From positions 44,285 to 108,284 of the forward strand of contig CAZFDE010000002.1 in assembly GCA_964517795.1 (NCBI GenBank): a DNA stretch of 64,000 nucleotides, written 5' to 3'. Below the pieces are notes generated by a model. That model was not told where the DNA came from. It worked only from the letters and a program-made list of their open reading frames with translations, and did not search any database. Both the position numbers and the translations under genes were made by a program. The DNA comes from CAZFDE01 sp964517795. Lineage in GTDB: Bacteria > Planctomycetota > Phycisphaerae > Sedimentisphaerales > Anaerobacaceae. Positions 53,931 through 62,372 of the stretch are shown here, one piece after another; positions within the stretch are counted from its first letter, which is position 1, and every line of letters starts with the position of its first letter.

Positions 53931-54779
53931 TTATTTCAAATCCATACATTTCAAGACACTTTGTTTAAAAGCAATGGCCGCCTGACTGTCTTTGTATTGC
54001 TGAATATAGGGTTTGCCCGAATCACAGGCGTAAACAATCGCAGGATCGATCGGTATCCTGCCTAAAAAAGGCACACCCATTTCTTCTGCCATTTTCTGCC
54101 CGCCGCCTGCTTTGAAGATATCTGTCTTATGGCCGCATTGCGGGCAGATAAATCCGCTCATATTTTCGATTACCCCCAGGATATTGACATCCAGATTCCT
54201 GCAAAAAGTAATCCCTTTACGGACGTCAGACAAGGCTAATTCCTGAGGCGTGGTAACAATGATCGCTCCGGTACACTTTTCAAGAAGTTGCACGATCGAA
54301 AGAGGTTCATCGCCTGTTCCTGGAGGTGAATCAATAATAAGATAATCCAGTTTCCCCCATTGAACGTCTTTTAAAAATTGTCTGATCATGTGGTATTTCC
54401 GCGGGCCTCTCCATATAACGGCTAAATCTTTTCCCTGCAGCAAGAATCCTATAGACATAACTTTCAGATTATGAGACATCTCTACAGGCAATATATCCTG
54501 TCCCTCTGAACGAATCCGGGCATCTTCGAGATTCAATACCTTGGGGATGCTCGGGCCATGAATATCAATATCCAACAAGCCAACTTTTTTACCGGCAAGT
54601 GCCAGGGAAATTGCCAAATTCACCGATACCGTGCTTTTGCCAACGCCACCTTTGCCCGACAGAACAAGAATTTTATGCTTGATCGGACTCATCCGCTGAC
54701 GGATCTGCTGCTGTTCAATCTGCATCTGTCTTTCCATATTGTGCTGTTGGGTTTGTGAACGTTGCGCTGTCATCTGCAA
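53931..54779 (-). CDS. mrp: Mrp/NBP35-family Fe-S cluster carrier ATPase
   Basis: A 282-residue P-loop ATPase. The deviant Walker A is SGKGGVGKST, with IDSPPGTGDEPLS and the paired CPQCGH cysteines near residue 220 used to bridge a [4Fe-4S] cluster in Mrp/ApbC dimers. A Gln-rich N-terminal tail (about 1-30) is unusual. It delivers iron-sulfur or related clusters to apo-proteins. It is placed among NifX-type proteins, which supports cluster assembly for this locus. Confidence 0.95.
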   Translation of the reverse strand: MQMTAQRSQTQQHNMERQMQIEQQQIRQRMSPIKHKILVLSGKGGVGKSTVSVNLAISLALAGKKVGLLDIDIHGPSIPKVLNLEDARIRSEGQDILPVEMSHNLKVMSIGFLLQGKDLAVIWRGPRKYHMIRQFLKDVQWGKLDYLIIDSPPGTGDEPLSIVQLLEKCTGAIIVTTPQELALSDVRKGITFCRNLDVNILGVIENMSGFICPQCGHKTDIFKAGGGQKMAEEMGVPFLGRIPIDPAIVYACDSGKPYIQQYKDSQAAIAFKQSVLKCMDLK

Positions 54780-54790
54780 TCCTTTTTGAT

Positions 54791-55045
54791 TTATCCTTTT
54801 ACTTCTTTGGGGCAGGCGTTTGAAATTTTAAAGTCCATAGCGACGTCATACTTTTCAGCTATCTGACCAAAAGCTTCTTGTACCGATTTAAATATGACAT
54901 CGGATTGGCCAATAATCAAACTATCCATTGTTCGTGTTTGGACTTTCAACCCCTTGTCTTTCAATATCCTGCAGAATTCATCAATAGGCGCGTAAAGAGA
55001 TTTTGTTTTCAATGGATAAATACTTATTTGAGCCTGGACTCTCAT
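54791..55045 (-). CDS. YkoF/MTH1187-like thiamine-binding-fold protein
   Basis: An 84-residue protein of the UPF0045/MTH1187 family: MRVQAQISIYPLKTKSLYAP, then SVQEAFGQIAEKYD. These proteins have a ferredoxin-like fold and bind small ligands such as thiamine. Its role in this locus is unknown. It starts at 55045, overlapping the methyltransferase stop by 4 nt (ATGA), with GAGG upstream. Confidence 0.85.
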   Translation of the reverse strand: MRVQAQISIYPLKTKSLYAPIDEFCRILKDKGLKVQTRTMDSLIIGQSDVIFKSVQEAFGQIAEKYDVAMDFKISNACPKEVKG

Positions 55046-55755
55046 AACTGCACCTCGGCCGCTATAAACGCACCTTTCTTGCTGCCCACGACTCGGCACA
55101 AAGATTCCCAAAACGGCGATAACCCTATCAGCCATTTATTTCTGATAATAAAGCCGACTGTTTTCATTCTCACTTTACCGAAACGCTCAAGCAAATTCTG
55201 TAACTGCTGTGGTGAAAATAAGTGTGCATAAGCATATACACTGTTTTCGTTTTGTCGTCTTTTTTGATTATAAGCAGATAAGGAATTTAATACACCGAAC
55301 CAAAGTTTGCCTTTGGGTTTTACACATCTGGCCATTCCAGCAATTATGCGTAATGGTTTTTCAGCAAATTCAAGCGTTGTGATTGCCGCAGCAGCATCAA
55401 AGCTGTTTTCAAAAAAGGTAATATCTTGACCATCCGCTATATGGAAATGACAATGCGGCACGCCCTTTTTTTTTGCGTTCTCTATCATTTTCTCAGAAAC
55501 ATCGACCCCGGTAACTTCAAATCCCTGTTCACTGAAGTATTTGCTCCAGTGGCCTGTGCCGCAGCCGATTTCAAGAAGCTGTTTGCCGCCGTCATAATTT
55601 GAAAGTAAATGATCAAAAGCCATCTTCTCAAGCCGGTCATACATTTGGCCTGTCGGTGAGTCATACCAATCATCATAATCGGCGGCTATTTTGTCGAAAT
55701 CATAGCTTACCCCTGATTGATTGGCCACGCGATGGATATCCTCAACCCAAGGCAT
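55042..55755 (-). CDS. Class I SAM-dependent methyltransferase
   Basis: A 237-residue methyltransferase. The SAM-binding motif is LLEIGCGTGHWSKYF near residue 60, followed by VTGVDVSEKMIENA and a DAAAAITTLEF acidic segment. Its substrate cannot be deduced. It overlaps the MinD-type gene upstream (14 nt) and the YkoF-like gene downstream (4 nt), so the three are translationally coupled. Methyltransferases are repeatedly found in MinD/NifX loci of anaerobes. Confidence 0.9.
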   Translation of the reverse strand: MPWVEDIHRVANQSGVSYDFDKIAADYDDWYDSPTGQMYDRLEKMAFDHLLSNYDGGKQLLEIGCGTGHWSKYFSEQGFEVTGVDVSEKMIENAKKKGVPHCHFHIADGQDITFFENSFDAAAAITTLEFAEKPLRIIAGMARCVKPKGKLWFGVLNSLSAYNQKRRQNENSVYAYAHLFSPQQLQNLLERFGKVRMKTVGFIIRNKWLIGLSPFWESLCRVVGSKKGAFIAAEVQL

Positions 55756-56632
55756 ACGTAATTTCTCTGAACATTGATTTTACTTTTTCAGCAACGTCTC
55801 CACCGGTGTACTCAATTAGCGTTGCCTTCATGATTTGTGCTTTGGTGAAGGACTCATCGTAAGGGATTTTACCAACAACCTTTAGGCCTTTATCAGTAGC
55901 CTTCTGTTCGATTCGTTCTGTCATCGCAGGATTAATGTCTGCTTTATTCACACAGACCAACGTTTGAATACCGAAATTTGACGTAAGCTGTGCAACCCTT
56001 TCAAGATCGTGAATCCCTGAAAGTGTGGGTTCGGTAACCACAAGCACCAGATCCGCACCGGTGATCGAGGCAATTACCGGACATCCAATGCCGGGAGAAC
56101 CGTCCACAATCAACATATCTTTATTTTGTTCTTCGGCAATCCGTTTCGCCTCTTTGCGAATCAGGGTGACGAGCTTACCGCTGTTTTCCTCCGCTATGCC
56201 TAATTTGGCGTGAACCATGGGTCCGAATCGGGTATCTGAAACAAACCACTGGCCGTTGATCGCATCTTTGAATTCAATAGCTTCAACGGGACAGAACGCG
56301 ACGCAGACTTTACAGCCTTCACAGGATACAGGGTCAACGACATATGTTTTCTCTATTACGTCGTTACCTGTCCCGTTAAGACGAATAGCACCAAAGCGGC
56401 ACATGTCGGCACATTTGCCGCAGCCGATACATTTTTCAGTAATAATAGAGGCCTGCTTGCCGCCGGAAAAATCCTGTTTTTCTTTAATCACAGGAGCCAT
56501 AACCAGATGTAAATCGGCCGCATCTACATCGCAATCCGCTAAAACACAATTCGGTGCCAGAGAAGCAAAAGCCGCAGTGATGCTTGTTTTGCCCGTTCCG
56601 CCTTTACCGCTAATAATGACGAATTCCTTCAT
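55742..56632 (-). CDS. MinD-superfamily ATPase with inserted ferredoxin domain, copy 1
   Basis: A 296-residue MinD/ParA-like ATPase. The Walker A SGKGGTGKTS is at 8-17. An inserted ferredoxin domain (about 62-115) holds CIGCGKCADMC and CEGCKVCVAFCP for two [4Fe-4S] clusters. GSPGIGCPVIASI and VTEPTLSGIHDL complete the ATPase fold. In Desulfovibrio, paired proteins of this architecture form the orange-protein complex. Here the second copy is 430 bp upstream, separated by a J-domain gene. Confidence 0.93.
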   Translation of the reverse strand: MKEFVIISGKGGTGKTSITAAFASLAPNCVLADCDVDAADLHLVMAPVIKEKQDFSGGKQASIITEKCIGCGKCADMCRFGAIRLNGTGNDVIEKTYVVDPVSCEGCKVCVAFCPVEAIEFKDAINGQWFVSDTRFGPMVHAKLGIAEENSGKLVTLIRKEAKRIAEEQNKDMLIVDGSPGIGCPVIASITGADLVLVVTEPTLSGIHDLERVAQLTSNFGIQTLVCVNKADINPAMTERIEQKATDKGLKVVGKIPYDESFTKAQIMKATLIEYTGGDVAEKVKSMFREITYALG

Positions 56633-56665
56633 GATGTCAAATTTCCTTTGTGTTTCTGTTTTTTA

Positions 56666-57064
56666 CTAAATACAAGAATTATGTTTACTGTATTTTCTCT
56701 CTTCATTTTTCTTATTTAATTCAAAGAATTTGTCTTGCCACCACAAAAAATGGCCCCAGGGATTATCCCTTCTGTAATTGCCGTCTTGCGGCACACCGGG
56801 CCAGGAATTGATCTTCTCCAATAAAGCGGAACATGGTTTATCCTTTGCCAAAAGCTCATAAGCACACTGAATAAGCGTAAACTTTCGATTTGCCTCAGGA
56901 TTGCTTGGATTATGATCCGGATGGTATTTTACGGCCGCCCGTCGATAGGCCTTCTTAAGCTGCTGTTTGTCGGCCATTTCTTCGACATCAAGGATTTTAC
57001 AGGCTGCTTTACGTGCCTCCAGATCCCTGGTTATCTTTTCCATAAAGTCCGGGTCGTGTTTCAA
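56666..57064 (-). CDS. Short J-domain (DnaJ-like) protein
   Basis: A 132-residue protein. Residues about 20-85 form a J domain with the HPD tripeptide in KYHPDHNPSNPEANRKF. There is no G/F, zinc-finger or C-terminal DnaJ domain, so it is a class III J-protein that recruits DnaK/Hsp70. An unusual C-terminus (HFLWWQDKFFELNKKNEE) follows. It overlaps the MinD copy 2 stop and lies 33 nt before copy 1, suggesting that it helps assemble or mature the MinD pair. Confidence 0.9.
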   Translation of the reverse strand: MKHDPDFMEKITRDLEARKAACKILDVEEMADKQQLKKAYRRAAVKYHPDHNPSNPEANRKFTLIQCAYELLAKDKPCSALLEKINSWPGVPQDGNYRRDNPWGHFLWWQDKFFELNKKNEERKYSKHNSCI

Positions 57065-57909
57065 TTCTCAGCCGCCCTTTTTATATCTTCGTACAGTTTT
57101 AAAAACGTTTGCTTATAATCAGGCATGGCCTCGACGATCATCACACCTCGAGAATAGCTTTCGGCGATTTTGCGGTCGTTCGGTATATCGAGCATTATTT
57201 CAATGTCTTCTTTTTGACAATATTTGACAACCGCATCGTCACCAATATCGCTTCTGTTTATGGCTGCCGCAAATGGAAGTTTTAATTCTCTTACCATTCC
57301 AACCGCTAATTCAAGATCATTTAAGCCAAACGGAGTGGGTTCCGTCACCAGCAATACAAAATCACTTTCCTTGATCGCTTCAATGACCGGGCATGATGTT
57401 CCGGGCGGTACATCAAGGACAGTCAACCCGTCATTGATGGCTTTTTTCTTTACATATTTTATTAATGCCGGTGTCTGAATCGCGCCGATGTCCAGCTTGC
57501 CGTGACCAAAATACATTTCATTTGATCTGCCGAATTCTGCGATGCCGATCTTGCGTTGTTTTTCCCAGATCGCATTTTCAGGACAAATGGCCATGCACCC
57601 GCCGCAGGAATGGCATAACTGCTCAAACACAAGGGGTTTGTCTTTCAGGCAAACGATCGCGCTGTATTGACAAAGCTGCCCGCACCTGCCGCAGCCGGTA
57701 CATTTATCCATATCAACTTCGGGTACGCCAACGGTTACATCTTCACTCACTTCGATATCCGGCTTTAAGAAAATGTGACCGTTGGGCTCTTCCGCATCGC
57801 AGTCCAAATATTGAACCGTGTTTCCTGCTTGAGAAACTGAAACGGCCAGACTGGTGGCAATCGTGGTTTTACCGGTTCCGCCTTTACCGCTTGCAACTGC
57901 TATTTTCAT
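57061..57909 (-). CDS. MinD-superfamily ATPase with inserted ferredoxin domain, copy 2
   Basis: A 282-residue paralogue of copy 1. Walker A SGKGGTGKTT is at 7-16. Ferredoxin motifs are CTGCGRCGQLC and CHSCGGCMAICP (about 70-110). DVPPGTSCPVIEAI and VTEPTPFGLNDL are conserved. The two proteins are likely heterodimer partners. The gene follows a small conserved-looking gene after 1 nt and overlaps the J-domain gene by 4 nt. Confidence 0.93.
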   Translation of the reverse strand: MKIAVASGKGGTGKTTIATSLAVSVSQAGNTVQYLDCDAEEPNGHIFLKPDIEVSEDVTVGVPEVDMDKCTGCGRCGQLCQYSAIVCLKDKPLVFEQLCHSCGGCMAICPENAIWEKQRKIGIAEFGRSNEMYFGHGKLDIGAIQTPALIKYVKKKAINDGLTVLDVPPGTSCPVIEAIKESDFVLLVTEPTPFGLNDLELAVGMVRELKLPFAAAINRSDIGDDAVVKYCQKEDIEIMLDIPNDRKIAESYSRGVMIVEAMPDYKQTFLKLYEDIKRAAEN

Positions 57910-57910
57910 A

Positions 57911-58138
57911 TCAAATCAACTCCGGGACAGTATTATCTTTATGCCAGTTAAATTTATCTTTCGCAATCCAACCTTCCCGGGGCAAGCTATCAAAACAAAC
58001 CGGTTCAGGATTGCACCAGTGATTTTCCTGAATATCCCACTTGGTGTATCGATCCATCGGCGATGCGGTTTGATCAATCCTGTAACCGGCCGGGTGAAAT
58101 TCCACTTCAACATCTTCCGCCTTGAGCACCAGATCCAT
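57911..58138 (-). CDS. Small hypothetical protein of the NifX/MinD locus
   Basis: A 75-residue protein with no recognised domain. It is rich in Trp, Asp, Glu and Pro (MDRYTKWDIQENHW, REGWIAKDKFNWH) and has two cysteines. A strong GGAG ribosome-binding site precedes the ATG. Its 1-nt spacing from the MinD copy 2 gene makes it a real operon member. It may be a small partner protein. Confidence 0.65.
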   Translation of the reverse strand: MDLVLKAEDVEVEFHPAGYRIDQTASPMDRYTKWDIQENHWCNPEPVCFDSLPREGWIAKDKFNWHKDNTVPELI

Positions 58139-58193
58139 GGTTCACTCCTTTGCTTTTCGAATTAATGATCCTGTATTTTGCACCTATCGTGAA

Positions 58194-59045
58194 CTACCCG
58201 ATTTTCTGTTGAGTAATGGTCATCGCGCCATTTGGACACTCAGATACACATATCGCACATGCGGTACAAAGTTTGGGATTGACAATGGCATGGCTATTCA
58301 CTCGAATCGCATGAACGGGGCATACATCTGTGCAAATACCACAGCCGTTACATTTGTCTGTTTGTACAAAAGCCGCAGCTTTGCGGCCGCTTTCTAACTC
58401 GGATATTCTTTTCTGGATTTGCTGTTTCTGCTGTTGTAAAACGTGAGCCTGCTGTTTCAATTGATCTAATTCCGATTGACCTGCAGGTGGCTGAAAAGCA
58501 CCCGGGTCTGCTGGGCAGTCAGGCATCGTCGTGCGCGTTGCCATACCCATACTTCGGCCCATGCCCTTGCCGCCGCCCATACCGCAACCTCTACCACCGC
58601 TTCTGCCCATATTCATGCCCGGATTACCCACTGCAGGATGAACTGAACCGGACGGCGGCATTTGATCGGGTTGCTGCCCTGAACCAACACCAAAATGACT
58701 TTGCACATTAGGGCCATCGGCTGATGCAAAATGACCAGCGTTGAACTGTTCGACTGCATTGCGAATATTCCCACTGACACCGACAATAACCTGTATCCCC
58801 GCTTGGCCGAAGACATTAAAAGCGTTAGGACCGCAGTTGCCGGTCAAAACTGCTGTAACGCCCTTTTCTGACATTAATTGAGCCGATTGAATGCCCGCTC
58901 CGCCGCCTAATGCGGTATTTGGGTTTTCAATCGCCTCGAACTGCATCGTATCGGTATCAATAATCAAAAAATACGCACATCTTCCGAATCGGGATTCCAC
59001 ATCGCTGTCAAGCGTTGTTCCTGATGAAGTGACTGCAATTTTCAT
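58194..59045 (-). CDS. NifX-family domain fused to a two-cluster ferredoxin
   Basis: A 283-residue fusion. Residues 1-115 are a NifX/MTH1175 domain (MKIAVTSSGTTLDSDVESRFGR, TGNCGPNAFNVF). A Gly/Met/Pro-rich linker (about 116-185) resembles DUF5320 sequences. Residues about 188-222 are a Gln/Lys coiled coil. Residues 228-276 carry two ferredoxin motifs (CNGCGICTDVCP, CTACAICVSECP). It could couple electron transfer to a metal-cluster-binding domain. No terminator separates it from neighbours. Confidence 0.9.
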   Translation of the reverse strand: MKIAVTSSGTTLDSDVESRFGRCAYFLIIDTDTMQFEAIENPNTALGGGAGIQSAQLMSEKGVTAVLTGNCGPNAFNVFGQAGIQVIVGVSGNIRNAVEQFNAGHFASADGPNVQSHFGVGSGQQPDQMPPSGSVHPAVGNPGMNMGRSGGRGCGMGGGKGMGRSMGMATRTTMPDCPADPGAFQPPAGQSELDQLKQQAHVLQQQKQQIQKRISELESGRKAAAFVQTDKCNGCGICTDVCPVHAIRVNSHAIVNPKLCTACAICVSECPNGAMTITQQKIG

Positions 59046-59057
59046 AAGTTTCCCTTT

Positions 59058-59258
59058 CTAACCTAACGGACATGTCCCAGTTGGGCAACGGTTACTGCCT
59101 GACGATTTTGAGCTGCTTGTCGCAGAAAATGTCGAAAAAAGCTTCTGCATCTCATCGCTGCCGCACTTTTCGCAGGTATGCTTTTCGGAACTGCCCGCTT
59201 TTTCCAGAAAATCTGTTTTGTATCCACATCTCTTGCATTGATATTCAAATATCGGCAT
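59058..59258 (-). CDS. FmdB-type zinc-ribbon protein
   Basis: A 66-residue protein. MPIFEYQCKRCGYKTDFLEK and HTCEKCGSDEMQKLFS form the FmdB/CxxC zinc ribbon. A Ser-rich tail ends in NRCPTGTCPLG with two further cysteines. The family is regulatory or structural with unknown mechanism. It is 12 nt upstream of the NifX-ferredoxin gene. The 160 bp before it hold no gene and no clear promoter. Confidence 0.88.
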   Translation of the reverse strand: MPIFEYQCKRCGYKTDFLEKAGSSEKHTCEKCGSDEMQKLFSTFSATSSSKSSGSNRCPTGTCPLG

Positions 59259-59418
59259 CTTAATAAATCCTGTGATTGAGCACTTTGAATGCGATTAGAT
59301 CACGATGACGATTTAGTAAATTTTTTAAAATCGCTGAATACCTCATCTGCAGAATAAGCTAAGCACCAGGAAGGGTGATCAACTCGCCCTTCGCTGTGTT
59401 TGCTCATATCGATTGTTA

Positions 59419-59814
59419 TTACTCTGACTTTTGCTTTTCCAGTTCTTCGATGCGCCGGTTGATATCATCGAGTGACTGTTGCAGGTATTCAGATTGTTGC
59501 TTTAATGCCTGCTGTTCTTGTTCGGCCGTAGGCCCCTCGGGGAAACCACTCGGATAAGCAGTTGGGTAACCACCGGAATATCCACCCCAGGCAGGCATAC
59601 CGTATCCGGCTCTTGCCCAACCCGAAAGGCCGGTCGCGTAATACCAGTTACGACGCCCCCGGCCGCCACCGCCGAAACCTCGGCCTCGTCCGAAAAATCC
59701 GCGTCCGCCAACAGGATTGGCATATCCCGGCACCGGGTATCCGGCGCAAAAACCAGCGGCTCTACCTGTCATTGGCCCTAAACCTACCGGACCTGTTCCA
59801 TCTCCACCTGGCAT
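59419..59814 (-). CDS. DUF5320-family Gly-rich protein A
   Basis: A 131-residue protein. The N-terminal signature MPGGDGTGPVGLGPMTGRAAGFC defines DUF5320; a Gly/Arg/Phe-rich low-complexity stretch (about 38-60) follows. The C-terminus (about 98-131) is a predicted coiled coil (EQQALKQQSEYLQQSLDD). The family accompanies NifX and MinD genes in anaerobes; its function is unknown. Possibly a scaffold for a metal-cluster protein. Confidence 0.85.
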   Translation of the reverse strand: MPGGDGTGPVGLGPMTGRAAGFCAGYPVPGYANPVGGRGFFGRGRGFGGGGRGRRNWYYATGLSGWARAGYGMPAWGGYSGGYPTAYPSGFPEGPTAEQEQQALKQQSEYLQQSLDDINRRIEELEKQKSE

Positions 59815-59874
59815 GATAAATCTCCTTTCGAATAAAAAATTGTTAATTTCCTGTACTACGCGGCGAAGTACTCG

Positions 59875-60093
59875 CTACGAAGCACGCGCCATTTTTGTAC
59901 CACATTTTGGGCAGCTTCTTTGATTACACGGCTGCCCTGCGACATGGGGGACGGTTGCACTGCAGCTTGGACAGACACAACTTCCGCCCGGCCCTGCGGC
60001 AAACGGACCGCCCATCCTGCCTCTACCCTGTCCCAGACCGCGTCCCGTGCCGGGTCCCTGCCCGCTCGGGCCTGTACCATCGCCTCTTGGCAT
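59875..60093 (-). CDS. DUF5320-like protein B with zinc-ribbon C-terminus
   Basis: A 72-residue protein. It starts MPRGDGTGPSGQGPGTGRG, then a Gly/Arg stretch, and ends with CVCPSCSATVPH and CPKCGTKM, two CxxC pairs that suggest a zinc ribbon. It is probably a minimal relative of the larger DUF5320 proteins on both sides. A weak GGGATAAATT precedes the ATG. Confidence 0.8.
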   Translation of the reverse strand: MPRGDGTGPSGQGPGTGRGLGQGRGRMGGPFAAGPGGSCVCPSCSATVPHVAGQPCNQRSCPKCGTKMARAS

Positions 60094-60125
60094 AATTTAT
60101 CCCTTTCATATTTGAATTCGTTTTA

Positions 60126-60608
60126 TCATTCCCAGCGGCCAAATCTGCCGCCGCCGCGACCTCTACCCCAACCTCTACCGCGGCCGAAACCCCGGCCAAA
60201 ACCAAAGCCCCTGCCTAGCCACGGATTGATACCTCTGCCATAAGGTACTCCAAATCCATAGAAAGCCGCTCCATATGGCCCAACTGCTGGTGCAACAGGA
60301 CCGTAACCGGTTCTGCCGGCAATTGGATTCATATAACCCGGCACTGAGTAACCTGCACAGACACCGGCGGCTCGACCTGTCATCGGCCCTAATCCTGCCG
60401 GGCCTGTTCCATCTCCACGAGGCATATGAATCACCTCCTTTTCGTTTGTTGGATTTGTATTTAAACTGCTTATTGGCGTTCCCTGAAGCCCTGCCAGACC
60501 ATTGGCCTGGCCGGGTCTATCTTTTGATTCCTGCAACACACAGAAACCCATTCCGCGTCCTGTCATCGGACCTTGACCAAAAGGACCTGTACCGTCAAAT
60601 CCGGGCAT
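60126..60608 (-). CDS. Tandem DUF5320 protein C with internal start
   Basis: A 160-codon frame holds two DUF5320 signatures: MPGFDGTGPFGQGPMTGRGM at codon 1 and MPRGDGTGPAGLGPMTGRAA at codon 62. The second Met (60425) is preceded by an ideal AAGGAGGTGATTCAT, so the frame may give both a 160-residue tandem protein and a 99-residue internal product. The first unit lacks a stop of its own before the second. The C-terminus is Gly/Arg/Phe/Trp rich (about 115-157). It overlaps the DUF89 gene by 14 nt. Confidence 0.82.
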   Translation of the reverse strand: MPGFDGTGPFGQGPMTGRGMGFCVLQESKDRPGQANGLAGLQGTPISSLNTNPTNEKEVIHMPRGDGTGPAGLGPMTGRAAGVCAGYSVPGYMNPIAGRTGYGPVAPAVGPYGAAFYGFGVPYGRGINPWLGRGFGFGRGFGRGRGWGRGRGGGRFGRWE

Positions 60609-61482
60609 TTTCTTTTTCTCCTTTGAATGCTTTTGTTTGCTTCAAAATCATTTCGCCAACTTCACAACCGATATTTCTTGAAATGACAGGACACTTCGCT
60701 TTGAGTATAAAAAAGATGTTTTTGTGAACATCGCTCAATGTCTCATAATTGCCCTGTCCCTTGGCGATAATCAAATCCGCCCTATCAAACCGATCCCTAA
60801 AAGATTGAGAACAGCTTTCTAAAACTGTCCCGGGGGCATCGGAACCGTTGTCGATGACTTCAACGATCTTGGGCAGTCCGGCAATTTCAGCATCTTGCAT
60901 GGTTGCATCGTTGATAACAGGAGAACCTTTGACAGCAACCGTAATTTTTTCTATGGGTAATTGTTCGATTAACAACCGGTCAAACACAATTTCACCGGCA
61001 TTATCGGCCAGATAAAGAATCGCCTGTGTTTCATGGACCGCTTTGCGAAAAGCACTCAATTGATGATGAGGGAACGGGGCAACAAGACACCGGTCGATCG
61101 TTTCTTGCAGTTCATGTTCAGTTAGCTGGCTTCTAACACCAAAATCGATAATATTTCCGGCAATCGCCATTCGCACAGCGATTTCAAGCGGATCGTCCGA
61201 TTCCATAATCAAATGGCGCATTTGAGGATATAATTTCAATGCCGCATGATTGAACCGCTGCTTGATTCCATGATACGGATCATCAACACCCACTCGGTCG
61301 CGAATTAACCGATGGATTTTTTGCCCGATGACCGGCGGTGATTGACTCATATCCAATTCACGCGCACAATCCAGTACATCACGAACAACCTGTTCATGGA
61401 TATGAATATCATCCGTTGCATGTCTGGCCGCATCCAGCGCTTGTCTGATAAAACACGGTATGCAATCCAGAAAGATTTTCAT
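60595..61482 (-). CDS. DUF89/ARMT1-like metal-dependent protein
   Basis: A 295-residue DUF89-family protein. MKIFLDCIPCFIRQALDAAR is the typical start. YLADNAGEIVFDRLL carries the conserved DNAGE metal-ligand motif, and VKGSPVINDATMQDAEIAGL is the second family block. DUF89 proteins are metal-dependent phosphatases proposed to repair damaged metabolites. The start at 61482 is preferred; the longer frame overlaps the upstream NifX gene and lacks homology. Confidence 0.9.
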   Translation of the reverse strand: MKIFLDCIPCFIRQALDAARHATDDIHIHEQVVRDVLDCARELDMSQSPPVIGQKIHRLIRDRVGVDDPYHGIKQRFNHAALKLYPQMRHLIMESDDPLEIAVRMAIAGNIIDFGVRSQLTEHELQETIDRCLVAPFPHHQLSAFRKAVHETQAILYLADNAGEIVFDRLLIEQLPIEKITVAVKGSPVINDATMQDAEIAGLPKIVEVIDNGSDAPGTVLESCSQSFRDRFDRADLIIAKGQGNYETLSDVHKNIFFILKAKCPVISRNIGCEVGEMILKQTKAFKGEKENARI

Positions 61483-61501
61483 AATCGTTGTGCTGCCTTT
61501 C

Positions 61502-61864
61502 TTAAATCCAGTGTCCATCAACATTCGCGTGATCAACCGGCTTTAATTTGCCTGCCCTGAAAGATTCCACGGCCTCGGCAACCGTTTGCTTGTCGGCCAG
61601 AAATATTTTGACATCGGCAGCATTAAGCGTCTTAAACGCATTCGGCCCCACATTGCCGGTGATCACCGCCTCTACGCCGAGATTGGCGATATTTTGCCCG
61701 GTTTGTATGCCGGCCCCTTGAGCAGCATTCAAATTGACTGTATTGTCATATGCCTCAAAGTCATCGGATTCGGTATTAAATACAATAAGCCATTTGGCTC
61801 GTCCAAATCTAAGATCGATATCACTTGAAAGTGTTTTTCCTTGCGCTGTTACTGCGATTTTCAT
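61502..61864 (-). CDS. NifX/MTH1175-family protein B, orange-protein-like candidate
   Basis: A 120-residue single-domain protein. MKIAVTAQGKTLSSDIDLRFGRA, GAGIQTGQNIANLGVEAVITG and NVGPNAF are classic family motifs, and it ends ANVDGHW. The Desulfovibrio orange protein (ORP), which binds a Mo-Cu sulfide cluster, belongs to this family and is similar in size. It is the second gene after the sigma-54 promoter. Whether it binds such a cluster cannot be seen from sequence. Confidence 0.9.
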   Translation of the reverse strand: MKIAVTAQGKTLSSDIDLRFGRAKWLIVFNTESDDFEAYDNTVNLNAAQGAGIQTGQNIANLGVEAVITGNVGPNAFKTLNAADVKIFLADKQTVAEAVESFRAGKLKPVDHANVDGHWI

Positions 61865-61948
61865 TTGCTTATCCTTTCTTTGCGCTGCTTAGACTTCGTC
61901 CCCCTCGGTTACACAAGACCTTTATGAGCAGCAACTTGATATATTTGT

Positions 61949-62347
61949 TTATCTGTTTCCGCCACGCCATCGACAACCTCGCCGCCGACGTCCAAAGCTT
62001 GTTCGCGAACCGGGCCAACACCCCGGCATGCAGAACTCCGGTCTTACTAATTCTCCGGTCTTATAAGCATCAAGTACGTCGTCAACACGTCCGGTTACAA
62101 AGGGTAAAACCTCAATTCCGGATTGTATAACCATATTGGCAAGCAACCGTGAAACCGCTCCACAAATAATGACATCTGCCCCAAGCGTTCTTAATTGCTC
62201 GGTACGCTGCGGCAGTGTTCGATTTTCGATTTCAACTTCATGCCGCTGAGTTTCTCTGCCATCTTCGATATCCACTAACAAAAGTCGGTGCGCAAAGTCG
62301 AATGCGTTCGAAACATAATCGCCATATACAGTTATAGCTATTCTCAT
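61949..62347 (-). CDS. NifX/MTH1175-family protein C
   Basis: A 132-residue protein, first gene of the operon. MRIAITVYGDYVSNAFDFA and RTEQLRTLGADVIICGAVS match the family, but the glycine-rich FGR loop is replaced. The C-terminus (CMPGCWPGSRTSF then an Arg-rich tail) adds two cysteines and is unlike the other copies. A canonical -24/-12 promoter lies 26-43 bp upstream. An 84-bp gap follows before the next gene. Confidence 0.85.
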   Translation of the reverse strand: MRIAITVYGDYVSNAFDFAHRLLLVDIEDGRETQRHEVEIENRTLPQRTEQLRTLGADVIICGAVSRLLANMVIQSGIEVLPFVTGRVDDVLDAYKTGELVRPEFCMPGCWPGSRTSFGRRRRGCRWRGGNR

Positions 62348-62372
62348 GAAACAAGCCTTTCAAAGTAAATTT

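Noticed and set aside
59259..59418. Second sigma-54 promoter inside the NifX/MinD locus
   Set aside because: The 160-bp gap was read on the minus strand for GG-N10-GC in proper context and none was found.
53121..62347. Nitrogenase cofactor (nifX/nifB) cluster
   Set aside because: NifX-family domains alone do not indicate nitrogen fixation; no nifH, D, K, E, N or B is present and the partners are those of MinD/Mrp/ORP-type loci.
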